From: Anabaena sp. WA102
GTDB taxonomy: Bacteria; Cyanobacteriota; Cyanobacteriia; Cyanobacteriales; Nostocaceae
Assembly (NCBI RefSeq): GCF_001277295.1
Contig: NZ_CP011456.1
Location: 4,964,001-5,028,000 of the forward strand
Direction: 5' to 3'
DNA: 64,000 bases
Each line of letters opens with the position of its first letter. Position 1 is the stretch's first letter. Position numbers and translations under genes: made by a program. This document shows, piece by piece, positions 16,160-23,321 of the stretch. A model generated the notes under the pieces. That model was given only the letters and a program-made list of their open reading frames with translations. It was not told where the DNA came from and did not search any database.

Positions 16160-17806
16160 TTATTTTTTTTCCACTACCTGAATTAATTTCCATTGTCGAA
16201 AAGTACCAATTAAACGTTCATTGGTTAATAAACCTACTTCTGGTTCAGGACTAACCCAAGCATAATTATTGATAGGAACATCTGCAACTTTTTGAAATCT
16301 TTTTCCCCAATGAAGAGTTTCAAAGGTGAGTAACAACAAAGCTTTATCACCACCAGTCGTCATTGTTTCTGTTTTTTGTACTACAAAATTAATAGTATGA
16401 TTTTTGAGGACAGTATAAATTTCTGGTTGCTGGACAAACAATTTTACATCAGGACTATAATTACTTAACAAACCATTACTACCAGCTACACTTAAAGCTA
16501 ACCACGCAGGTACTAACCAAGCCGCTAACCAATAATTAGCAGTCAGGAATTTTTGCTGAAAACGATGACGTGCCACCCAAATTACTGGTAAAAATAACCA
16601 GCCTAATCCTAACACATAACCTATTGATGAATAATTTTTAATATCTGTACCATCACTTACTGTAATTGGTATGAGTCCTGTATTTAATATTATTCCTGCT
16701 ATGAAAACAACAGCACCTAAACTACCAAATACATAACTAAGATTCCGAGGTAAGAAAAAATATTTTGTTGTTTGACGATGCTGATTATAAATTTCACCTA
16801 ACCAATCTAATGCTATGGCTGATAAAATTGCCATCCAAGGACAAAGCATGAGGGTATAATGAGGTAAACGAGTAGAAATTATGCTAATTTCTAGAAAAAT
16901 AATTACAGGACAAATCACTAATATCAAAATATTCTTAGTCAAAGAACGACGACAGACTAAAAATACACCCAAAATACTAAATAAAGGCCAAGGAAATGAT
17001 TTAATAGGCAGATTCCATAAATAGTAAAAAGGGGAATGTCCATTACGTTGTTCCGTTGCTAGTCTTGTAACGAGATGAAAAAATTGTTCAAAAACTATTA
17101 CTCCATAACGTTGATAGCTTAACCAAAACCATGTAATTACAGGTACAAAACTGATAAAAAAACCTAAATATAAGATATAGTTATTAAGATGATGATGGCG
17201 ACGATTTTGATAAATTAAATAAGGCAGTAATCCGATAAATGGTACAAAGATTAATTGACCCTTAATTAAAAATCCTAATCCAATACTTAACCCTGTACCT
17301 AAACCCCAATAAGAACGATATTTGGGATCTAACTCAGATTTAACTAAACAAAAAATACCAAAAAGAGCAATACAAATAGTAATAATATCTGGAGCAACTA
17401 ATCTACTTACTTGTAACCACAAAAAAGATACAGCTAAAATTGCAGAACTTAACCAAGCTATGCGTTTATTTAAAAACATTTCTGCTATTTTATAAACTAG
17501 GAAAATGCTGAGAATAGAAGCAACTTGGGAAGGTATTCGAGATGTTACCTCAGTAATACCAAATATCTTGTAAATAGATGCTAGAATCCAGTAAAGTCCT
17601 GGTGTTTTTTCATAAGCAAGTTCTGACCAAGATTGGGGAGTCAACCAATCTCCAGACTCTAGCATCCATCGAGAGCGTACCACATAAGTAGTTTCATCGT
17701 GAGCAATAAGACTATCTTGCCCATGATTAAAGAATAGTAATGGTACTACCCACATAATTAATCCCACAAAATACCATGTTTTTGGCAGATTAAGAAATTT
17801 TCTCAC
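16160..17806 (-). CDS. GT39-type membrane glycosyltransferase
   Basis: 548 residues with many hydrophobic helices. The first loop carries the Asp-Glu pair expected for PMT/ArnT enzymes (LIAHDETTYVVRSRWMLESG, Asp37-Glu38), followed by EKTPGLYWIL and a VTSRIPSQ segment. These enzymes move a sugar from a polyprenyl-phosphate donor to a lipid or protein on the outer face of the inner membrane. The acceptor is unknown. It is a single gene. Confidence 0.82.
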   Translation of the reverse strand: MRKFLNLPKTWYFVGLIMWVVPLLFFNHGQDSLIAHDETTYVVRSRWMLESGDWLTPQSWSELAYEKTPGLYWILASIYKIFGITEVTSRIPSQVASILSIFLVYKIAEMFLNKRIAWLSSAILAVSFLWLQVSRLVAPDIITICIALFGIFCLVKSELDPKYRSYWGLGTGLSIGLGFLIKGQLIFVPFIGLLPYLIYQNRRHHHLNNYILYLGFFISFVPVITWFWLSYQRYGVIVFEQFFHLVTRLATEQRNGHSPFYYLWNLPIKSFPWPLFSILGVFLVCRRSLTKNILILVICPVIIFLEISIISTRLPHYTLMLCPWMAILSAIALDWLGEIYNQHRQTTKYFFLPRNLSYVFGSLGAVVFIAGIILNTGLIPITVSDGTDIKNYSSIGYVLGLGWLFLPVIWVARHRFQQKFLTANYWLAAWLVPAWLALSVAGSNGLLSNYSPDVKLFVQQPEIYTVLKNHTINFVVQKTETMTTGGDKALLLLTFETLHWGKRFQKVADVPINNYAWVSPEPEVGLLTNERLIGTFRQWKLIQVVEKK

Positions 17807-17975
17807 TGTGAACTTTAGCTCCTGTTGTCAGAGTATTTGTTCACACTGTAGGACATCTATGTGTTTATTTTTTACATATAAGTTATTTATATCCAATAAT
17901 AAATACGTATAACTAGAGATTTATATAAAGTTGTTTACCTCTTCTCTTTGTGTCTTTGCTCCTTTCAGCACCATA

Positions 17976-18341
17976 CTATTCATTATACTCAACCACCACC
18001 GCAATAGCCGCAGCGATTTCTTCCATTATTTCACTCGAACATTCTCCAATTTTACGAATTAATCTTTGTACATCCACGCCGCGCAATTGTAAAATATCTA
18101 CAGCAGAATCTTTTGACAAACTATTCTGGTTATTTGCCTCAATTTTAACGTGCCAAATATTGCCAGAATAATATTCCTTCCAATCTGTAATTGGTGCAAT
18201 TAATTTAATTGGTAACTTACCAACACCATCAGAACTAACAATTATAGCAGGTCTTACTTTTTTAATTTCTGCTCCTACAGTTGGATCAAAATTAGTTAAC
18301 CAGATATCACCCCGTTTAGGAATAGAAGAATTAGTAATCAA
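17976..18341 (-). CDS. MazF/PemK-type toxin
   Basis: 121 residues with the MazF opening KRGDIWLTNFDPTVGAEIKK and VRPAIIVSSDGVG, then the LIAPITDW strand. MazF toxins are endoribonucleases. The start overlaps the end of the upstream small gene by 11 bases, which is typical for a MazEF operon. Looks intact. Confidence 0.88.
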   Translation of the reverse strand: MITNSSIPKRGDIWLTNFDPTVGAEIKKVRPAIIVSSDGVGKLPIKLIAPITDWKEYYSGNIWHVKIEANNQNSLSKDSAVDILQLRGVDVQRLIRKIGECSSEIMEEIAAAIAVVVEYNE

Positions 18342-18669
18342 TTAAGTCTCCTGTCTGTAATTCTTGCCATTCTTTATCTTGCTGGTAATGCTCTAACATT
18401 AAATCAGATTGTGCCGCTAAAATCTTTTTTCGTTCCTCTATAGGTAACTTTATAAGTTCACGACGGCTGAGAAACTGTTGTTTGAATTCATCAATATTGG
18501 CAGAAAATGTGAGTTCACCATTTTCTTTTTCTCGCTTCGGTGCTTGCAAATTTTGATAAATTTCCTCGCGGCGTTCTTCTCTTAAATATTGCTGCAATAA
18601 CAATTGAATTTGTAACTTTTCTTCAATTGAAAACCCTTTTATTGCTTCTACCACATCAGTAAAAATCAT
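18331..18669 (-). CDS. Antitoxin partner of the MazF-like toxin
   Basis: 112 residues, charged and largely helical (SIEEKLQIQLLLQQYLREER; KLPIEERKKILAAQSDLML). It does not look like classic AbrB-type MazE, but its position and 11-base overlap with mazF support an antitoxin role. A degenerate copy of its C-terminal half lies at 22065-22235. Confidence 0.7.
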   Translation of the reverse strand: MIFTDVVEAIKGFSIEEKLQIQLLLQQYLREERREEIYQNLQAPKREKENGELTFSANIDEFKQQFLSRRELIKLPIEERKKILAAQSDLMLEHYQQDKEWQELQTGDLIDY

Positions 18670-18674
18670 AATAG

Positions 18675-18899
18675 TTATTCTTCACTTTCAATTAATCTTT
18701 TACCATTACTAAGACGCTGCAAAAACTCAGGAAAATTCATCAAATCATCAACAGATTCTGATGGTGGCATTTCCACCCAATTTGCCTCAGCATTTAATTT
18801 ATCTACATAAATGTAGAATGCCTCTTGATCATCTCGATGAGATAAAACATAAGCACGTAATTGCTTTGTACTCATACCTTGGAAGTTAGGCTGACTCAT
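18675..18899 (-). CDS. DUF6887-like small protein
   Basis: 74 residues from MSQPNFQGMSTKQLRAYVLS. This short protein, with a conserved helix and an acidic second half, is common in cyanobacteria and usually follows a DUF6888-like gene, as it does here. An in-frame Met five codons further upstream is less likely, because the ATG at 18899 overlaps the upstream TGA. Function unknown; TA-like behaviour is a guess from context. Confidence 0.65.
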   Translation of the reverse strand: MSQPNFQGMSTKQLRAYVLSHRDDQEAFYIYVDKLNAEANWVEMPPSESVDDLMNFPEFLQRLSNGKRLIESEE

Positions 18900-19072
18900 A
18901 CCACATACCTCCATTTACCATTAGGATATATTTCTATCATATTCTCTTCACCCACGAGAATAAATACATTACCTGTACGTTTATCAACTCGAACCAAGTT
19001 TATGGGTAAATATAGTTTAGTTAACCAACAACACAGAATAAATAACTGCGTTTTCTGCTCAGATGTAGGAAT
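18896..19072 (-). CDS. DUF6888-like small protein, possible ATT start
   Basis: The minus strand reads IPTSEQKTQLFILCCWLTKL, then YLPINLVRVDK, then GNVFILVGEENMIEIYPNGK and a TGA at 18896 that overlaps the next ATG (ATGA). No ATG, GTG or TTG lies between the upstream in-frame stop and the conserved text. GAGGAG at 19081-19086 sits 8 bases before an ATT at 19070-19072, which would give the family N-terminus. Either a rare ATT start is used or the gene has lost its start. Confidence 0.6.
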   Translation of the reverse strand: MPTSEQKTQLFILCCWLTKLYLPINLVRVDKRTGNVFILVGEENMIEIYPNGKWRYVV

Positions 19073-19176
19073 GACCCGTACTCCTCAATAAAACTCATTA
19101 TAACGAATATATCACTCCTTCTCCTCTTTGCATCTTTGCGCCTCTGCGCCTCTGCGTGAAACAAAAAATAACTAAC

Positions 19177-19404
19177 TCACACTAATTCCGCAGCTAGAAG
19201 CCTACCCTCAACTGGTTCATACTCATCTTCTAGTAACCATAACTTAGCTGCTTCATAATTATGACTAGAAAATACAACCTTCTCACCTTGTTTAGGATCA
19301 TAAATTTGACAATTTCCTTCACTGTCGCAAAGCAATAACAGAATATATGGGGGTGATAACATCGGATCTATCCATACTTCTGTAAATTCCCAGTTATTCT
19401 TCAC
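19177..19404 (-). CDS. Conserved hypothetical protein
   Basis: 75 residues: WEFTEVWIDPMLSPPYILLL, then a strand-rich DSEGNCQIYDPKQGEKVVF and a helical tail. It looks like a small folded domain. I cannot name a family. It sits upstream of the TA genes in the same direction, about 105 bases away. Confidence 0.5.
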   Translation of the reverse strand: MKNNWEFTEVWIDPMLSPPYILLLLCDSEGNCQIYDPKQGEKVVFSSHNYEAAKLWLLEDEYEPVEGRLLAAELV

Positions 19405-19539
19405 TAGGTCTGGTGCGGGGTGGTATTTGTTGTCTGCATTGATTTTTATCTCCCCATAGTAAAGTGGAATACTACTACTATCTGGACTAATTCTATATTC
19501 TATAACCTTAAACTTGTGTTTTCACTGACCTTATCTCAG

Positions 19540-19627
19540 CGATTCCTGCGGAGCGCTTCGCTATCGCCTTCTGGTACTGAGTTCCGCACAATCGCACTTC
19601 TCTACCATAATCTAACTAAGAGCGATT
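19540..19627. repeat. Short palindromic dispersed repeats
   Basis: AGCGATTCCTGCGGAGCGCTTCGCTATCGCC followed by CTGAGTTCCGCACAATCGCAC. The second part recurs at 13939 (CTGAGTTCCGCACAATTGCAC), again just downstream of a minus-strand gene. The first type recurs at 13700, 13755 and 16094. Confidence 0.6.
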
Positions 19628-19630
19628 TCA

Positions 19631-20695
19631 TTATTTTTTCACTATGTAAAATGTGTGATTATCTTTTATTTTATAATCTACACTTGCAGCAATCTTTGTT
19701 TTTTCTGTAACTATAAGTTCAGGATATTCGGTATTATCTAATTGAATTGTTAAAATAGGTTTTTTATAAAACCTACCTTCTTTTGCTTGGATAATTAACA
19801 TATCTCCAACTTTTATCGTATAATTTTCAAGCTCAAACGCCAATACTTTATTGCCAAAAATTTTAATTACATTTTCTACTTTCTGAAAAGTATGTCTGGA
19901 TTCTTCTTTAATAACTTGTTCAAATAATGTCTGAAAAATAGCTTGACAATATTTCTCTAAAAATTGAATATAAGGTTCTAATTCAGATATGCTGAGGATA
20001 TCATCTACTTCTTCTGAACCGTGAGCAATTTGGTTTCTTCTTTCAACCAAATCATTTATTTTATTATACAAAATATCCTTTTCTATTCTAGAAATAGTAT
20101 TTTGGTTTAAACCAATTTCATTTTTAAGTTCTTCATTTTTTAACAATTCCTCATTCAAATCCAAATTTAACTTGTTGAATAACTCTACAATTTTGTTATG
20201 TTTTAAATTACCTGACAAAAGAACAAAAGCATCTGTATTAATTTGGTATTTGGTAGGATTGACTATACAATTATTAAGTTTCTTTAGCACTTCCTCTTTT
20301 GTAAGATGCTGATATTTGGCACTTTCCCTACTGGTAATAGTATTTATCAATTTTAAAGAAAGTTCAAAATGATTGTCTCTGATTTTTTCGTGTATTTGTG
20401 TATATTCAGGTATGACAGTCGATAGAAAATCAAGATACTCTTTAATCCATATTTCTACATATTTTTCTAGCAGTCCATATAGTGAGATAATAGATGCTTT
20501 ATATTCAAATATTCGCTTATCTGTTCTAAAACTTCTATCATGCTCTTTCAGTGTATTCAGTAATTTTCTGATTTGTTCATTATCGCTTTCTAAAACAAAA
20601 TAAGCAGCTACATCATTTACATATTGAATATGTTTTAAATATTCTCTGATTTGATTGACTTCTCTTTTAAAGTTTTCCAATGATTGTATATTCAT
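19631..20695 (-). CDS. HEPN-domain protein (MAE_28990-like), paired with DUF262
   Basis: 354 residues from the ATG at 20695; a TTG four codons earlier is possible. A long helical region leads to the RNQIAHG motif (R-x4-H, near residue 220), the active site of HEPN ribonucleases. A further C-terminal domain of about 100 residues is strand-rich (NYTIKVGDMLIIQAKEGRFY). The family resembles the MAE_28990/MAE_18760 group of cyanobacterial HEPN proteins. It follows the DUF262 gene with about 20 bases between, so the two are one operon, probably a defence or abortive-infection module. That role is inference. Confidence 0.72.
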   Translation of the reverse strand: MNIQSLENFKREVNQIREYLKHIQYVNDVAAYFVLESDNEQIRKLLNTLKEHDRSFRTDKRIFEYKASIISLYGLLEKYVEIWIKEYLDFLSTVIPEYTQIHEKIRDNHFELSLKLINTITSRESAKYQHLTKEEVLKKLNNCIVNPTKYQINTDAFVLLSGNLKHNKIVELFNKLNLDLNEELLKNEELKNEIGLNQNTISRIEKDILYNKINDLVERRNQIAHGSEEVDDILSISELEPYIQFLEKYCQAIFQTLFEQVIKEESRHTFQKVENVIKIFGNKVLAFELENYTIKVGDMLIIQAKEGRFYKKPILTIQLDNTEYPELIVTEKTKIAASVDYKIKDNHTFYIVKK

Positions 20696-20714
20696 AATTT
20701 CTATCAATAATTAA

Positions 20715-21905
20715 TTAAATATAGTTCTGTAAGAAATTATGAAAATAGCTCATGCGTGCTTCCACATCTTTTTTATTATTGTATCTACCATCAAATAGCA
20801 ATCTATTATTTTCTTCTTTGATGTTTAGTGATTCTTGCTCTGAATATAAATTATTTTTAATAGCATCTTTATTTATCAGTAAACTTTCCTTATAAGCAAT
20901 ATTGTTTGCAAACACCTGCATTATTGGATCATATATAGTTTTTAATGGCTTTGTTCTCTCACGCTCTCCTTTTGGAGGTATAAAAGCTGAATCTCCTAAT
21001 ATAGTATATATCAACTGAATAGTTTCGTTAAACAGGGTTTCAAGATATTTAATTGTTTCATCTGAATAATTATTTGCTTGTTTTAAGTATTCATCTAAAA
21101 ATCTATCCACAGGAGATTTTAAATTATCTATATGACGATAAGCAAAGAATCGCAAAACTAATTCTACATCTTCCATTTTGCGATAAGATTCACTTTTAAG
21201 TAATTTTTCTTCTCCTTCGCTTTCTAAAGGTAGTTTCCACATTTTACGGAAATAGTCATTTTGAGCAAGTTTTATACATACTTGGTTGAATTTACCATTG
21301 TGTAAGGCATTTCTCGTTTCTTGTGGAGTTAATTTATCTCCTCCACTATTCAATCTTTCAAAAACTATATGTTTTACATATTCAGCTTCTCTTTCATTTT
21401 TAGCTGTTTCTTGTAATAAGACAATAGATGATAAATAGCGTCTATCTATTCCTCTTCTAACTTGTCCAGGCAAATTTTGATAATTTCGTCCATTAAGTTC
21501 CTGCCAATATTCTAGACCTTCTAGGTTAAATTTTCCTTTATAAAAATCATATATAGCCGTTAGTCTTTGTTCTCCATCTATTACTTCATAAGTAGAATAA
21601 TCTATTTCATACAGAAATATAGGTGAAATTGGCACATTCATTATTAATGATTCTATTAAACGAGATTTCTGAGTATAATTCCATCTTTTCCTGCGCTGGT
21701 ATTCAGGATTTAGGATATACCTTTTACTGTCAAGCATAGTTTCTATACTATCAATTGGATAACGAGCCTGTTCCGTTACAATTCTTATCTCTCCTTTATT
21801 ATATTTTTCGTTAATTTCATCGTCGGAACGAGAGACTGGATAAATATCCAAGCTATTTTTATCAATAAATGTTTCACCTGAAATTAAGTGACTATTTGTG
21901 ATCAT
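20715..21905 (-). CDS. DUF262 (ParB/GmrSD-like) protein
   Basis: 396 residues. It has the DUF262 hallmark set: LNPEYQRRKRWNYTQKSRLI (near 65-84), NVPISPIFLYE and DGEQRLTAIYDFYKG (110-124), then NEREAEYVKHIVFERLNSGG. DUF262 domains are ParB-like folds found in GmrSD-type defence nucleases and in regulators. The protein lacks the DUF1524 HNH domain that would make a full GmrSD, and instead is partnered with the HEPN gene downstream. Confidence 0.85.
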   Translation of the reverse strand: MITNSHLISGETFIDKNSLDIYPVSRSDDEINEKYNKGEIRIVTEQARYPIDSIETMLDSKRYILNPEYQRRKRWNYTQKSRLIESLIMNVPISPIFLYEIDYSTYEVIDGEQRLTAIYDFYKGKFNLEGLEYWQELNGRNYQNLPGQVRRGIDRRYLSSIVLLQETAKNEREAEYVKHIVFERLNSGGDKLTPQETRNALHNGKFNQVCIKLAQNDYFRKMWKLPLESEGEEKLLKSESYRKMEDVELVLRFFAYRHIDNLKSPVDRFLDEYLKQANNYSDETIKYLETLFNETIQLIYTILGDSAFIPPKGERERTKPLKTIYDPIMQVFANNIAYKESLLINKDAIKNNLYSEQESLNIKEENNRLLFDGRYNNKKDVEARMSYFHNFLQNYI

Positions 21906-22064
21906 ATTTATTCTTCCTTATATTTTTACTAATTAAATCTAAAACTTGAGGATTATATGATTTTACAGTTTTCTGTGACCCAGTATATCATATCCATTCA
22001 CAAATGCCTAATCAGTTAAGCATTATTCTTAATTTTTAATTAATCTTTTATCATGACTACTCTT

Positions 22065-22235
22065 AATTATGCTGGTAATGCCCTAACATTAAATCGGATT
22101 GTGACGCTAAAATCTTTTTTCGTTCCTCTATTGATAATTTCATAAATTCACGACGGTTGATAAACTGTTGTTTCAGTTCATCAATATTTTCAGAAAATTT
22201 GAGTTCACTATGTTCTCCTCTCGTTTCGCTGCTTC
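22065..22235 (-). pseudogene. Degenerate copy of the MazF partner gene
   Basis: The minus strand reads ELKFSENIDELKQQFINRRE, then FMKLSIEERKKILASQSDLM, paralleling ELTFSANIDEFKQQFLSRRE and LIKLPIEERKKILAAQSDLM at 18331-18669. It lacks a start and stops early (GHYQHN). Just upstream, about 22235-22320, is KSVRRRQPGRIFPEFTIPPE followed by ELARREAAKREE, a fragment of another protein. Confidence 0.7.
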
Positions 22236-22344
22236 CCTTCTAGCTAATTCTTCCGGTGGTATTGTAAATTCTGGAAAAATTCTCCCTGGTTGACGACGAC
22301 GCACAGATTTTGTATTACTTATAATTCACCTTACCTCATTTTTA

Positions 22345-22398
22345 TCAATTACCAATTATTCGTGATTTTCAAGTAAACCTTTCCCATTACTAAGTTTA
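22345..22398 (-). pseudogene. C-terminal remnant of a DUF6887-like gene
   Basis: The minus strand reads LSNGKGLLENHE and a stop, close to LSNGKRLIESEE at the end of the gene at 18675-18899. With the fragment at 22065 this suggests a decayed duplicate of the 17976-19072 cassette. Confidence 0.5.
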
Positions 22399-22400
22399 AT

Positions 22401-22940
22401 TTAATCAATTCCTAAAAAATTCTTCAATGCAGTTTTATATTTATTCTTCAACTTCTTAGAAATCAATCCTCCCTGTTGAATTTGTGATACAATATCAGCA
22501 GATAAACAATCCTTGGGAATAGGACTACCAGAAGTTATACAAATAGCAAGATCATTTGCATCCATCTCACGAGCAAAATAGTAAGCTATAACAGATTCCT
22601 TGTTAATAAAACTTGGTAAACTCGGATCTGGTGCTAAAACACAAACTCCTTCAGAGTTATTTTTCTTGTCTGTTAAATTAACAAATAAATATTTATTAAG
22701 TAGTCGGACAAAATTAAATTCACTCGTTGAGAGAGGGAACAGGGAGTTGAGAGAGGGAACAGGGAACACTTCGACAAGCTCAGTGCATCGCAGGGAACAG
22801 GAAACAGAAAAATCAATTGTGTAATTAATTCTGTCCCATTACTTATCAGAAGTTTTTGCAATTGCGACATAAAAATGTTGGCCATTAGGAGGTGTATCAA
22901 TTAAAAATACATCTCCTATGTTTATAGAAATACTAGACAC
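22401..22940 (-). pseudogene. Putative Panacea-linked toxin gene interrupted by a MITE
   Basis: Starts at GTG 22940 (MSSISINIGDVFLIDTPP, then NGQHFYVAIAKTSD). It is broken by the element at 22699-22843 and resumes at NKYLFVNLTDKKNNSEGVCV, ending at 22401. Removing the element and one TA gives KTSDNKYLFVN in frame and a 393-base gene, exactly the length of the intact relative at 26924-27316, which reads NVNLGDTFLLDTPKGFHLF and TKYLFVNTTKQLP. The GTG overlaps the upstream stop by 8 bases, as in the intact pair. Confidence 0.85.
22699..22843. mobile_element. MITE, AGTARTnGGACA family, copy D (GGGAACA interior)
   Basis: 145 bases with TA duplications at 22697-22698 and 22844-22845. Ends AGTAGTCGGACAAAATTAAA and TTAATTCTGTCCCATTACT. 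The interior has GAGAGGGAACAGGGAGTT-type heptamer text and a CTTCGACAAGCTCAGTGCATCG insertion. It disrupts the toxin-like gene at 22401-22940. Confidence 0.85.
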
Positions 22941-23045
22941 TTAGCACCTCATCTAAATATGCTTCCCTCAGTGCTATTTGTCTAATTTCCTCAACTTCTT
23001 CCTGACTTTTATGAAAGACCACTAACAAAGCTTGAGTATTACGGG
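22933..23045 (-). pseudogene. C-terminal remnant of a Panacea-type antitoxin gene
   Basis: The minus strand reads KSQEEVEEIRQIALREAYLD then EVLSV and TAG at 22933, similar to DDEIRGIGEEAEKEAFLDAL and the end of the intact gene at 26365-26931. The frame is open up to about 23133, but similarity is seen only over the last 30 or so residues. The stop overlaps the GTG of the next gene by 8 bases. Confidence 0.6.
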
Positions 23046-23261
23046 TATGAACCAAATTATGAACGTGATATAGATCTAGCCGAACGACTTTACGGAGTAC
23101 CTGATCCGAGGTTAGTTGAAGATGACTAGTCCCCTACAAAAACCTCCTTCCCCTCTCCGCGCCTGGAAGTTTCTCAACGAACTGTTCGTTTCAATCTCTA
23201 AGTCCGCTACAAAAATCTCCTTCTCCTCTTTGCGCCTCTGCGCCTTTGCGTGAGAAAAAAC

Positions 23262-23297
23262 AAAAAAAACGGTAGAGAACCGAAATCCTCTACCGTT
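23262..23297 (-). terminator. clpC terminator
   Basis: AACGGTAGAG and CTCTACCGTT form a perfect 10-pair stem with a 10-base loop. On the minus strand a run of eight T follows. Confidence 0.9.
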
Positions 23298-23321
23298 CAA
23301 TTTACAATTACAAAAACCTAA

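Noticed and set aside
23000..23125. Plus-strand frame ending RLYGVPDPRLVEDD
   Set aside because: It looks protein-like but overlaps the minus-strand Panacea remnant, which has independent support from its paralogue and the 8-base overlap.
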